From JAPUME01 sp964605715 (lineage in GTDB: Bacteria; Acidobacteriota; Terriglobia; UBA7540; JAPUME01), in contig CAZSDV010000018.1 in the NCBI GenBank assembly GCA_964605715.1, forward strand, positions 1-36,305: a stretch of 36,305 nt of DNA, in the 5' to 3' direction. The notes beneath the pieces were generated by a model. That model ran no database searches. It saw only the letters and a list, made by a program, of their open reading frames with translations, and was not told where the DNA came from. A program made the position numbers and the translations under genes. Shown here piece after piece: positions 25,438 through 34,510 of this stretch (its first letter is position 1; each line of letters opens with the position of its first letter).

Positions 25438-26967
25438 TTATAGAAAATCCTCAGGGAAATGCTCAAGGGCGCTCCGGACGGGTAGCGGTGTTAAGCCCCC
25501 CATGGCACAGAGTGATCCAAGCTCCAAGGTGTCACAAAGGTCGTGCAGTAATGTTAGGTTTTTGTCCCGATATTCATTTGCCAATATCCTATCGATAACC
25601 TCAACGCCCCGTACCGAACCAATACGACAAGGTGTGCATTTTCCACAGGATTCCAGGGCACAGAACTCCATGGCAAAGCGAGCCTGAGCCCCTAGATCCA
25701 CGCTGTCATCAAAAACGACGATCCCACCATGTCCTAGCATGGCTTTAGCCTCTGTAAAAGATTCATAATCTAGTGCTATATCCCACTTGGACTCAGGTAA
25801 ATATGCTCCTAATGGACCTCCCACCTGAATTGCCCGTAGGGGGCGGCCAGTATATGCACCACCACCATATTCTTCTACCACTTGGCGTAGAGTTACCCCA
25901 AAAGCCAGCTCTATTAAGCCACCGTATTTTACGTTGCCAGCTAATTGTATCGGTAGCGTGCCTCGGGAACGTCCCATGCCGTAATTTTCGTAATAATCAG
26001 CACCCCGTTCCAGAATTGTCGAAATGGCGGCAAGTGTTAATACATTATTTACCAGAGTGGGTTGGCCAAATAACCCCTCAATTGCAGGTAGCGGTGGTTT
26101 GGCCCGTACCAATCCCCGCTTACCTTCAAGGCTGTCTAGTAACGAGGTTTCTTCACCGCATATATAGGCACCTGCGCCTAGGCGAACTTCCAATTCAAAC
26201 GCCTGATCACTTCCAGCTATTGCCTGTCCAAGATAACCAGCTGCGGTTGCACGTTCGATAGCTGCATTGAGAATTTTGTGGGCTTTAGGGTATTCAGAAC
26301 GCAGGTAAATGTAGCCCCGAGTTGCACCTAGGGCAAGCCCAGCAATAACCATTCCTTCAATTAACTGATAAGGGTCTGCCTCCATCAACAAACGATCGGC
26401 AAAAGTACCGGAGTCCCCTTCATCCGCATTACAAACAATATATTTTTGCTCTGCGGGGGTATCAAGAACAGTTTGCCATTTAATACCACAGGGAAACGCT
26501 GCCCCGCCCCTTCCTCGTAGGCCAGAGTTCTTGACTTCGTCAACAATGGCCTGCCCTGTCATTTCTAGTGCCCTCTCAAGTCCCTTGAACCCATTTAATG
26601 CCCGGTAACTATCCAAGCATAGAGGGTCACCAATGCCCGCCCTGGAAAAAGTCAATCGCTGTTGTTTTTTAAAGTAAGGTATTTCTTCCGTTGAGCCTCG
26701 ATATAGAGGATGTGTGGTTGCATTTTCACCTAGAGCATCTAACACACTAGGAATATCTTTGGCTAATACAGGACCAAAGGCGAGTCGTTGACTGTCCCGC
26801 TCTACTTCTAATAAAGGTTCCAGCCAAAAGAGACCCCTAGACCCATTGCGAACCAGCTCTATGTCTAAGCCTCGGGCAGCAGCTTCTCTCTCCAGGGCAT
26901 GTGCTGTTACATCTGCACCTAGGGCGCAGGCGGTGGTATCTTGAGGAACGAACAGGCGCAAACTCAT
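25438..26967 (-). CDS. fdsB: Formate dehydrogenase beta subunit FdsB (NuoF-like, FMN/NAD-binding)
   Basis: This subunit takes electrons from the FdsA clusters via FMN to NAD+. The 509 residues have an N-terminal thioredoxin-like region fused to a NuoF core: GLRGRGGAAFPCGIKWQ (149-165) and CNADEGDSGTFADRLLM (179-195) for FMN/NADH, GAGAYICGEETSLLDSLEGKRG (264-285), an SLBB segment, and the N3-type [4Fe-4S] ligands C441, C444, C447 and C487 (ESCGKCTPCRIG; GSLCAMGG). Its ATG overlaps the stop of fdsG by four bases, and it ends 22 bases before fdsA. Confidence 0.96.
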   Translation of the reverse strand: MSLRLFVPQDTTACALGADVTAHALEREAAARGLDIELVRNGSRGLFWLEPLLEVERDSQRLAFGPVLAKDIPSVLDALGENATTHPLYRGSTEEIPYFKKQQRLTFSRAGIGDPLCLDSYRALNGFKGLERALEMTGQAIVDEVKNSGLRGRGGAAFPCGIKWQTVLDTPAEQKYIVCNADEGDSGTFADRLLMEADPYQLIEGMVIAGLALGATRGYIYLRSEYPKAHKILNAAIERATAAGYLGQAIAGSDQAFELEVRLGAGAYICGEETSLLDSLEGKRGLVRAKPPLPAIEGLFGQPTLVNNVLTLAAISTILERGADYYENYGMGRSRGTLPIQLAGNVKYGGLIELAFGVTLRQVVEEYGGGAYTGRPLRAIQVGGPLGAYLPESKWDIALDYESFTEAKAMLGHGGIVVFDDSVDLGAQARFAMEFCALESCGKCTPCRIGSVRGVEVIDRILANEYRDKNLTLLHDLCDTLELGSLCAMGGLTPLPVRSALEHFPEDFL

Positions 26968-27446
26968 ATCCCACCTTCATCTAGGTCAGCAATCAGTCGA
27001 TCGAATTGTGCATTGTCCATCCGAGCATAAACCTGATCACCGATGCGGATTGAGGGTGAGCAAGTGCAGTTGCCTAAGCAATAGACCGGCTCCAAAGTTA
27101 TGCTTCCGTTGGAGCTCGTCTGGCCAAATTCAATCCCTAAAGATTTTTTGGCGTGGGCTTCCAGCTGCCTTGACCCCATTGCTTGGCAGGCTTCAGCTCG
27201 GCAAATCTGTACTACATGCTGGCCGGCAGGTGATGTGCGGAAGTCGTGGTAAAAGCTTATCACTCCGTGTACCTCTGCTCTGGACAAATTAAGCCCTTTA
27301 GCAATTACCGGGACTGATTCTGGCGGAATATGCTTATATTGTTTCTGGATATCGTGAAGCAGCGGAATTAACTTCTCTGGAGAATAATTAATTTTCTCAA
27401 GTTTTTCTCTCAGATTTTGAGCATCATAATTAAAATGTTTCTTCAT
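26964..27446 (-). CDS. fdsG: Formate dehydrogenase gamma subunit FdsG (NuoE-like)
   Basis: A 160-residue thioredoxin-fold subunit with one [2Fe-2S] cluster, matching NuoE. The ligands are C82 and C87 (ICRAEACQAMG) and C123 and C127 (VYCLGNCTC). The LSRAEVHGVISFYHDFRTSP block before them is the family hallmark. The start is set at ATG 27444-27446; a GTG three codons upstream (27455) is possible, and neither has a clear ribosome-binding site. It is the first gene of fdsG-fdsB-fdsA-fdhD. Confidence 0.93.
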   Translation of the reverse strand: MKKHFNYDAQNLREKLEKINYSPEKLIPLLHDIQKQYKHIPPESVPVIAKGLNLSRAEVHGVISFYHDFRTSPAGQHVVQICRAEACQAMGSRQLEAHAKKSLGIEFGQTSSNGSITLEPVYCLGNCTCSPSIRIGDQVYARMDNAQFDRLIADLDEGGI

Positions 27447-27928
27447 TAGAAACACCCAGTATTTTTATTGGATCACACCTAGAATTACACACTTTCAATG
27501 ACGAATGGATTGTGCTAAACCAGAGTCAGCGAGTCAACCATTTTACTCAATTAACTTGGTCTAAAATTTGCCCTAGCTAATGCGCTAAAATGTGAAATAT
27601 TGCTCGCAAGCATTGCCACGCTACTAACGAGAGGTTTTCACCTAGTGCATTAAGGAGCACAATATTATAGCACTCCAAACTAAATAAGTTTTCGTAATGC
27701 GTTTAATACCACAACACAGCCCAGATTGCCCTAGGACGCCGATTGCACCGGTGTCGTTGCCACCCCTGAAAATCCTCCGGGTCCTGTTTGGTCGGAAATA
27801 TCTAGAGCATCGATATCAAGGCCTAGAGTGAAGCAGAGTGTTATAAGGTAAATTGATTTTCAGTTTCCTGTAATTTTGATTTTGCAGTCCTCAATACATA
27901 TGATCTGTAAACGCTTGGAGGGAAACAT
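27447..27928. other. Intergenic region between divergent fdsG and the propeller gene
   Basis: About 480 bases. It must contain the promoters for the fds operon (leftward) and the propeller gene (rightward). A 44-codon frame from 27695 has no ribosome-binding site and is not supported. TAAACGCTTGG at 27908-27918, just before the rightward start, resembles half of a LacI-family operator. No RNA gene or mobile element is seen. Confidence 0.4.
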
Positions 27929-29479
27929 ATGACAAGGCATTCAATCCTGAAATCATTAGTCTTAGCTGTTTTGTTCACGATTGGCTATTTGGCCGTAGCA
28001 AAAGGCGGTGTGATCGTGGAAAACGGAGGAAGGGAGCGTTCACAGGAGGAGGCGGTCCTTTTTGCCTTTGATGATTACAGTATTCCGTTGGTTTATGGTT
28101 TGCAACCAGGGCTTATTGCAGGAAAGAAGCATGCAAAAAATCCTGTGGTTCGAATGGGTAATCCTGGCGAGGTGGACGCCAAGGCCGTGTCCTATTACGG
28201 AACGGTTATAAGGATAGGTGACCAGCTCCGGATGTGGTATATCGGAGCCCCCGAGGTTAATTACACTGGATCCGGAGGTTGGCCCGGATGGGGGTTTGGC
28301 CGGATTTGCTATGCTGTTAGTAATGATGGGATCCGTTGGGAAAAACCTGCACTAGGCCTGGTGGAGTTTAGAGGAAGTAAAAAAAATAATCTGGTCGATC
28401 TTAATATGGATCGGATTGTAGCCAGTACGGTTATATACGAAGCGGATGACCCTGACCCCAATAGGCGCTTTAAAATGGTTTTCGAAACCGGCCGCTATGG
28501 ACAGAGAATGGCGGTTGCCTACAGCGCGGACGGCCTAACTTGGAAGCAATCTCCTAATAATCCTGTCGGGCCTATACTCGAAATGACTGGTTTAACGAAG
28601 ATCAATGGCGCCTATTATGTCAATGGCCAAGGAATAGCACATACCAAGCGGACCCTAGTAACCCATGTTTCTTATGATTTTGAAAATTGGACGGAATCTG
28701 CTGTGCTTGGTTTGCGCAGAGACAAAATTGCTCCGAATTCTCCAATCCTTTTTCCTCGTGCAGGAGAGCAAGTTCATCTTGGAGCAGCACTCTGGGATAG
28801 AGGAAATGTGTTAGTAGGATTTTACGGGCAGTGGCACGGAGACTTGAATAATGATCGGCGTTATATCAGCATGGACCTCGGACTCGTTTTAACTCAGGAT
28901 GGCTTGCGGTTTCGTGAACCTGTCCCTGATTTTAGGATTATATCTGCGGCTGAGGAATCGGACGGCGCCCATCCTTCACTGATCCAAGGCCAGGGATTTG
29001 AAAATATTGGTGACCAAACTATGGTCTGGTATGGGGCATGGAGGGATGGGGAAATAAGACTTGCAACCTGGAAACGAGATCGCCTGGGTTACTTGGAGCC
29101 CGTTAAGCCTCATCATTCCTCGGAAGGAGGATGGTCATTAACTCGGTATCATCCTGCGAGCAGCAAAGATTCCCCCCATTTCATTACCTGCCCGTTAAAA
29201 TTAGGGGGGGAAGCAGCCAAAATTTTCATTAATGCTGATGGTTTATCAGAAAATACCTACCTGCAATTGGAGCTTCTTGATGAGCAGCTGCGAAGTATAC
29301 CTGGATACTCCGGAAATGATAGTGCGCTGATTAAAAAAGGTGGCTTGCGCCAGGCGGTGAGCTGGAAGGGTAATCGGGACCTGAAAAATTTTAATTACCC
29401 GATACGAATCCGTATTAGCTACATGGGGCTGCGACCGGAGGACGTTCGTGTTTACGCGATCTATCTGACGGAAAAGTGA
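27929..29479 (+). CDS. Exported five-bladed beta-propeller protein, GH43/GH32-like
   Basis: A 516-residue protein with a signal peptide (MTRHSILKSLVLAVLFTIGYLAVAKG). Blade-like repeats of the type S-x-DG-x-x-W recur: SNDGIRW (131-137), SADGLTW (199-205), SYDFENW (248-254), TQDGLRF (322-328). Such repeats, with the phrase ALGLVEFRGSKKNNLV, mark the glycosyl-hydrolase-like propeller proteins common in Planctomycetes and Verrucomicrobia, often near sugar-transport and oxidoreductase genes. The C-terminal 120 residues look like a beta-sandwich. Whether it hydrolyses a glycoside is not established; acidic candidates cannot be assigned by eye. A GGAGGGAAA site precedes the ATG. Confidence 0.75.
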   Translation: MTRHSILKSLVLAVLFTIGYLAVAKGGVIVENGGRERSQEEAVLFAFDDYSIPLVYGLQPGLIAGKKHAKNPVVRMGNPGEVDAKAVSYYGTVIRIGDQLRMWYIGAPEVNYTGSGGWPGWGFGRICYAVSNDGIRWEKPALGLVEFRGSKKNNLVDLNMDRIVASTVIYEADDPDPNRRFKMVFETGRYGQRMAVAYSADGLTWKQSPNNPVGPILEMTGLTKINGAYYVNGQGIAHTKRTLVTHVSYDFENWTESAVLGLRRDKIAPNSPILFPRAGEQVHLGAALWDRGNVLVGFYGQWHGDLNNDRRYISMDLGLVLTQDGLRFREPVPDFRIISAAEESDGAHPSLIQGQGFENIGDQTMVWYGAWRDGEIRLATWKRDRLGYLEPVKPHHSSEGGWSLTRYHPASSKDSPHFITCPLKLGGEAAKIFINADGLSENTYLQLELLDEQLRSIPGYSGNDSALIKKGGLRQAVSWKGNRDLKNFNYPIRIRISYMGLRPEDVRVYAIYLTEK

Positions 29480-29595
29480 TCGGTGAGTATGCCGTGATTT
29501 CTGATTTTAGCTAAGCTAGATCTTATTGCGTATGAATGCCTTGTTTTAGCCGGCCTTAATTTAGTTTGCAGTTCTCAACACCACAAAAAACCACA

Positions 29596-31218
29596 TCAAC
29601 GAAACAGGTAATACAGCATGATGAGGGTAATGAAAAGTATTCCTGCAAGCCCACGTGGGTCGGTGAACCCGTCCCATTTGTCCCGGCGGATTACCGCAAG
29701 GGGGTTCTCCCAGGTTATTCCTTCCACCGCTTCCGCTGGAGGTGGAGGTGTGGCCCAGCTGACGAGGAGGAACACCCCGCTGCAGAGGCAAAACATCCAC
29801 CAGGCCTGCATCATAAAGTGAATTCCTAAAATTTCAGTGATCAACTTTTGGGACCCGATCACTGGAAAATCCAGCAGAAAAGAGACCGCGCCCAGGAAGA
29901 AACCTATTGAAAGCGTAACAATAGATGCTTCCTTGGTTCCACGTCGCCACAAAATACCCCAGAGAAAGACCGTCGTAATCGGCGGGGCAATATGGGCTGC
30001 AATGGCATTTATGGCCTCAAAGATGCTGGAGTATTTTCCACCTTGGGTGGACCAGAGCATGGCCAATAGCATGATTACGACCGAACTAATCCTCCCTACC
30101 TGAACTTGTTTTCTGTCGGAAATATTAGGTTTGAAGCGTTTCACGATGTCCGTCGCAACCAGAGTGCCAGAGCTGTTCAGCGCCGCAGCGATTGTACTCA
30201 TTAAGGCCGCAAGGATTCCTGCTGAAATCAGCCCTCTTAACCCAGTGGGAACTAGTTCGTTTATTAGGACTGGTAAGGTTTGATTGCTGTCCGAGCCTAT
30301 AACATCCTTGAATAGTACATATCCGACAATTCCAGGAAAGACCATGAAAAACACCGGAAGAATTTTTAGGCAACCGGCAAAAAGGGGACCCAGTTGAGCG
30401 TCACGCTCTGATTTGGCAGCTAGAACTCGCTGGACGATAGTTTGATCTGTGCACCAGTACCAAATTGCCAAAACTGGACACCCTAGCAAGACGGCATACC
30501 AGGACATTCCGACTGAACTGTCCATGTGGAGCATACTCAGCTGGTTTGGGCGAAGTGATGATTTAAAATCAGTTATTGTGTGGATGCCATGCTCCGGAAG
30601 CGCCCACAGGGCGCATAACGTAACTGTAATTGCCCCCAGGACTAGAATTCCACTTTGAATTGCCTCAGTCACCACCACGGCCCGGAGCCCTCCCAGAACT
30701 GTGTAAAGGAGGGTCATTAGGGAGATGATAAAGATTGAGACAAGAACATCAATTCCAAAGAACTGCTGGAAGACTGCTGCTCCAGCATACAGACTCATGC
30801 CAATATGAATGAATAGTGCCGCTGCTAATGCCATGAAAGCGACAAGGGTGCGTGAAGCAGAGCTATAACGTCTCTCCAGAAATTCTGGAAGCGTGGAAAT
30901 CTTACTCCTAATGTAGGGAGGTGAAAAGATTAAGGCTAAAAGGATTAAGGCGAATATGGCTATCCATTCAAAATTTCCCCATACTAAACCCTCGTTGTAT
31001 CCGGAAGCAGCAAGCCCCACCAGGTGAATGGTCGAGATATTGGACGCGAACAGTGCCGCACCGATTATCCCCCATCGCAAGGAACGGCCGGCAAGGAAAA
31101 ACGTGTTCGCTGTCAGCCTCTGTTTTTTGGTTACTAGAATTCCAACCGCCGTTATGCCAACGAGATAAAAAACAATGATAATTAGATCTAGCATCGGAAT
31201 TTTTAGCTGCATTTCCAT
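29596..31218 (-). CDS. Sodium:solute symporter, SGLT type (SSS family)
   Basis: A 540-residue polytopic permease with 13-14 hydrophobic segments. Hallmarks are FFLAGRSLRWGIIGAALFASNIST near TM1-TM2, the RSKISTLPEFLERRYSS loop, YTVLGGLRAVVVTEAIQSG, the SGLT signature WYWCTDQTIVQRVLAAKS, and LRGLISAGILAALMSTIAAALNSSGTLVATDI with the sodium-site serines/threonines. The WYWCTDQ form is that of sugar (SGLT-like) transporters, so a sugar, sugar alcohol or sugar acid is the probable cargo. It converges on the propeller gene and diverges from the M81 gene. The ribosome-binding site is weak. Confidence 0.92.
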   Translation of the reverse strand: MEMQLKIPMLDLIIIVFYLVGITAVGILVTKKQRLTANTFFLAGRSLRWGIIGAALFASNISTIHLVGLAASGYNEGLVWGNFEWIAIFALILLALIFSPPYIRSKISTLPEFLERRYSSASRTLVAFMALAAALFIHIGMSLYAGAAVFQQFFGIDVLVSIFIISLMTLLYTVLGGLRAVVVTEAIQSGILVLGAITVTLCALWALPEHGIHTITDFKSSLRPNQLSMLHMDSSVGMSWYAVLLGCPVLAIWYWCTDQTIVQRVLAAKSERDAQLGPLFAGCLKILPVFFMVFPGIVGYVLFKDVIGSDSNQTLPVLINELVPTGLRGLISAGILAALMSTIAAALNSSGTLVATDIVKRFKPNISDRKQVQVGRISSVVIMLLAMLWSTQGGKYSSIFEAINAIAAHIAPPITTVFLWGILWRRGTKEASIVTLSIGFFLGAVSFLLDFPVIGSQKLITEILGIHFMMQAWWMFCLCSGVFLLVSWATPPPPAEAVEGITWENPLAVIRRDKWDGFTDPRGLAGILFITLIMLYYLFR

Positions 31219-31373
31219 GTGGACGGTTCTTTCTTAGGAAGATAGTCTGGCTTTCTTAAGCGCTTGCAACTGTTTATATCATCTGGGGTAATTCAGTGGC
31301 ACCATATTCTTTTAGAACTCTATAACAAAAATTGCATGTTAGGATAGTGCTCCTCTGACCTCATTAGTTCGCG

Positions 31374-31402
31374 TTGACTTGGCCTAGGGTTCCGGCTAAG
31401 AT
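31374..31402 (+). promoter_or_regulatory. Sigma-70-like promoter of the M81 gene
   Basis: TTGACT (31374-31379) and TAAGAT (31397-31402) are separated by exactly 17 bases and end 25 bases before the M81 ATG, a good housekeeping promoter. It lies in the 209-base divergent region shared with the symporter gene. Confidence 0.55.
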
Positions 31403-31427
31403 GGTCGCCGATCGGACGTAACGCAAC

Positions 31428-33071
31428 ATGAATAAAGCCACCAAGAAACCTACATCACGCCGCGAATTCTTGAAGAGAACTGGGCATATTGCCGCATCCT
31501 CTGCGCTAGCTGGGTCTTTGGTTACTCAGGTTCGCGCTGCGCGTGCGCGAAAGCGCAAGATCCTTATTGCCCAGTGCACCTTTGAGGCAGGGAGCTTTAA
31601 TCCCATCCCAACTCGGTTTGAAGATTTTTCTGTCACGGTCGGTGAAGCATTACTTGAATCCAATCGTGCTGCAAAAGGGACAGATGGGATTTATGGAGGG
31701 CGGGGAACGATAGGGGGAGTCCTAAGCATACTTGATCAGCATTCTGATATCGAACTCGTACCAACTTTCGGTGCGGGTGCGCTCTCCGGTGGAGATATAG
31801 CTGCTGCTGACTTCAATCGTCTTGCTGGTGAGTTTCTGAAACATCTCAAAGCGGCACCCGCCGTCGACGGGGTTTATTTTTCGTTGCACGGGGCCATGGC
31901 GGCTGAAAATGAAGGTGATCCGGAAGGTTTTTTGCTGGCTGAGGCTCGCAAGATTTTGGGGGAGTCGGTCCCTATTGTTGTGACGATGGACCTGCACGGA
32001 GTCTTCAGCGATCGCATGCTAGAGCACTGCAACGGTGTTGCGGCTTATCATACATATCCGCACGTCGATCATTTTGAGACGGGGAAGCGCGCTGCCAAAC
32101 TTCTGCTCGGGACTATGTCTGGGAGGGTTAATCCAGTCTTGGCTCGAGTCCGAATTCCTGCGATTGTGCGTGGGGACGAGTTGATTACAGAAACTGGCCT
32201 CTTGGGACGTTCCATCCGTGCCGCTCAGGCTATCGAACGAAGCGAGGGGGGATTGGTAGCCGGCATGCTCATTGGAAATCCCTTCACTGATGTGCCAGAT
32301 CTCGGTTGCTATAGTTACGTCATCACGGATAATGATCCTGCACGTGCCAAAAGGGAGGCTGAAAAACTTGCCGAGGGCTTTTGGAAGAACCACGAAAAAA
32401 TGCAGGAGACACTAACAAGTGTTGAAGAGAGTGTGAGGATTGCCAAGGAAACAGAAGGAACGGTCGTCCTGAAGGATCCTGCCGATGCCACTACTTCTGG
32501 AGCTACAGGCGACAGTAATGCAATTTTGCGGGAGTTGTTAAGAGTTGGCTACTCAGGTCGTGCCTTGTTGCCAATCGTAGACCCTGCAGCTGTTCAGGTT
32601 GCATTTCGGGCCGGGGTGGGGGCGACAATTAGTACCACAGTAGGTGGTGCGCTTGATCCCAAGCGATTTCGTCCGCTCCCCATAAAGGCTCAGGTCCGCC
32701 GGCTCTCAGATGGCGTTTTCCGTAACAGTGATACAGGGGGAGGTGCGTATGACTCTGGTAAGACCGCCGTCCTGAAAGTTGACTCGATCACGCTCGTCGT
32801 GACCTCCCGGGCGGTCGCCTTGCATAATCGTGCGCTCTTCTTTGGACATGGGCAGGACCCAAAGACATTTGACCTTGTCATAGTGAAATCGCCTCACTGT
32901 GAGCATCATATGTATCGAGCGTGGTGCGCTCGCATGCTTGTGGCGGATGTACCAGGGGCGACCAGCGCAAACCTTCCTACTCTGGGTCATACGCGTTGTC
33001 GGCGGCCAATTTCTCCGCTCGATGAAAAAGTTCCCTTCACTCCTCAGGCAAAGATATTTCGAAGAGGGTGA
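31428..33071 (+). CDS. Tat-exported M81-family (MlrC-like) metallo-protein
   Basis: The 547-residue protein begins with a clear twin-arginine signal, S10-R-R-E-F-L-K16, then a hydrophobic stretch and VRA-A, predicting export in folded state. The rest is an MlrC/M81 protein: FEAGSFNPIPTRFEDF, ALSGGDIAAADF, GVYFSLHGAMAAENEGDPEG, the metal-ligand region VTMDLHGVFSDRM and AYHTYPHVDHFETG, and the C-terminal domain with DPADATTSGATGDSNAILREL and FGHGQDPKTFDLVIVKS. MlrC opens linear microcystin, but most relatives are amidohydrolase-like with unknown substrates. It precedes an isomerase-like gene with its own export signal by 113 bases. Confidence 0.87.
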   Translation: MNKATKKPTSRREFLKRTGHIAASSALAGSLVTQVRAARARKRKILIAQCTFEAGSFNPIPTRFEDFSVTVGEALLESNRAAKGTDGIYGGRGTIGGVLSILDQHSDIELVPTFGAGALSGGDIAAADFNRLAGEFLKHLKAAPAVDGVYFSLHGAMAAENEGDPEGFLLAEARKILGESVPIVVTMDLHGVFSDRMLEHCNGVAAYHTYPHVDHFETGKRAAKLLLGTMSGRVNPVLARVRIPAIVRGDELITETGLLGRSIRAAQAIERSEGGLVAGMLIGNPFTDVPDLGCYSYVITDNDPARAKREAEKLAEGFWKNHEKMQETLTSVEESVRIAKETEGTVVLKDPADATTSGATGDSNAILRELLRVGYSGRALLPIVDPAAVQVAFRAGVGATISTTVGGALDPKRFRPLPIKAQVRRLSDGVFRNSDTGGGAYDSGKTAVLKVDSITLVVTSRAVALHNRALFFGHGQDPKTFDLVIVKSPHCEHHMYRAWCARMLVADVPGATSANLPTLGHTRCRRPISPLDEKVPFTPQAKIFRRG

Positions 33072-33184
33072 AAGAAAGCCCTTCCAGTGTTGGGCTTTGT
33101 AATTATCAGGTACCAACCCGCTTCTTAATCCCTATGAGCCGGGTTGATTCGTAGCAGAGTTACAATTCAATAGGAGGTAGAAAC

Positions 33185-34219
33185 GTGCATTCTGAAAAAG
33201 GACCTATTCTTCGTGATCAAGACAAAGATCATAAAAACCTCGATAATTCCCGGAGAAAGTTCTTGGGTGCAGTGTCAGTTTCCATGGCAACTCTTGCTTG
33301 TGGAGGAGCCACCCGCACGAATGAAGATCAGGCTGCCCAGGTTCCCCTTACTGCCAAGGTCCGTGGAGGGGATGAAAAAGCTCCTCCAGGGATTCAGATC
33401 CATCACAATGAATGGGGGTTAATGGGCCTTCCCCGTGGAGAAAAAGAGTGGAGTATTGAGGAGAAAGTCCGCCGCGTTAAAAAGGCTGGTTTTGTAGGGT
33501 GGGAGATGGACACAGGAAAAGATTTTGAACCTCAAGTACTTGAACTCCTCGCAAAATATAAACTTGACCTAGGTATGGGCTGTGCTCCGCGAACATTTAC
33601 GGATATGCGCAAAGACATTGAATCAGCTAAGAAAGCAGGAGCAAAGTATCTGGTCCCTGTTGCTGGACACCCTGTGGGTGCTTATATGAGTGACGATGAA
33701 ACGTTTGCTTACGTGCGTGATTCTATGAAGGTGGCTGCCGACAATGACATGCCGTTACTCTGGGAAACCCATCGCGGCTCGTTGACACAAAGTCCGTATC
33801 GTTTAATGCGGTTACTCGAAAGAGTTCCCCAGATGCGCTTCTGTGCTGATCTTTCTCATTGGGCTGTAGTTGACGGAAATGGTGGCTCGGCTGAGCGGAT
33901 GATCCAAGCCTGGGGCCCAGCCCTCGACCGATGCAATGGCATTCAGTGTCGCATATCCAATGGCGCCCAGGTGCAATTGGACGTGGGTGACGGAACCACA
34001 AAACTTGGCCAGGAATGGATGAAACTATGGGCCGAGATCATGCGACGCTGGCTGAAACGCGCCCAGCCAGGAGAATTTTTACCGGTTGCACCTGAGCTTG
34101 GGCCACCTGGCTATTCGATTGTCGGCCTAGATGGGAAGGAAGTTTCTGATCGTTGGGAACAATCTCTCGTCATGAAAAAACTTACCGAGCAGGCATGGGA
34201 ATTAGCTCAAAAAGTGTAG
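33185..34219 (+). CDS. Exported sugar phosphate isomerase/epimerase-like TIM barrel
   Basis: A 344-residue xylose-isomerase-like TIM barrel. The N-terminus has a twin-arginine-type signal, S22-R-R-K-F-L-G, a short hydrophobic region and a Cys at 39 (TLACGG), suggesting export, perhaps as a lipoprotein although the lipobox is not ideal. The barrel begins with GIQIHHNEWGL. Candidate metal ligands are the Glu of WETHRGS, Asp and His of FCADLSHWAV, and the Glu of VAPELGPPGY. The reaction is probably isomerisation or epimerisation of a free keto-sugar rather than a phosphate, given the export signal; that is inference. The start is GTG with a perfect AGGAGGT six bases upstream. A strong hairpin follows the stop. 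Confidence 0.8.
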   Translation: MHSEKGPILRDQDKDHKNLDNSRRKFLGAVSVSMATLACGGATRTNEDQAAQVPLTAKVRGGDEKAPPGIQIHHNEWGLMGLPRGEKEWSIEEKVRRVKKAGFVGWEMDTGKDFEPQVLELLAKYKLDLGMGCAPRTFTDMRKDIESAKKAGAKYLVPVAGHPVGAYMSDDETFAYVRDSMKVAADNDMPLLWETHRGSLTQSPYRLMRLLERVPQMRFCADLSHWAVVDGNGGSAERMIQAWGPALDRCNGIQCRISNGAQVQLDVGDGTTKLGQEWMKLWAEIMRRWLKRAQPGEFLPVAPELGPPGYSIVGLDGKEVSDRWEQSLVMKKLTEQAWELAQKV

Positions 34220-34225
34220 TGGCCG

Positions 34226-34259
34226 CCACCCTGTCGCTCGCTGACGAGCGACAGGGTGG
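34226..34259 (+). terminator. Intrinsic terminator after the TIM-barrel gene
   Basis: Perfect 15-bp hairpin: arms CCACCCTGTCGCTCG (34226-34240) and CGAGCGACAGGGTGG (34245-34259) with loop CTGA, starting 6 bases after the stop codon. The T-rich tail (AATAGTTTTATTG) is short, so it is a strong stem with a modest tail. Confidence 0.75.
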
Positions 34260-34289
34260 AATAGTTTTATTGTTGGGCTAAAAAGTAGG

Positions 34290-34323
34290 GTGGGCGCTTA
34301 AGGGTTTTCCTTTAAGCGCCCAC
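34290..34323 (-). terminator. Intrinsic terminator of the initiator tRNA gene
   Basis: On the minus strand, directly after the tRNA CCA end, a 12-bp stem (GTGGGCGCTTAA / TTAAGCGCCCAC) with a 10-base loop is followed by CCTACTTTTTAG. Orientation and T-run fit a Rho-independent terminator for leftward tRNA transcription. Confidence 0.85.
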
Positions 34324-34324
34324 A

Positions 34325-34401
<77 letters not shown>

Positions 34402-34510
34402 AGTTGAGGATAACGGAAATCCGGATGATTTCGCAATGGTTTTCGGGAGAGCAGATACCCACCATGAATTCTAACGAAGCACACACGAGGCTATTAAGGG
34501 GTACTGAATA

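Noticed and set aside
27695..27829. A 44-codon frame in the fdsG/propeller intergenic region
   Set aside because: No ribosome-binding site and no recognisable product.
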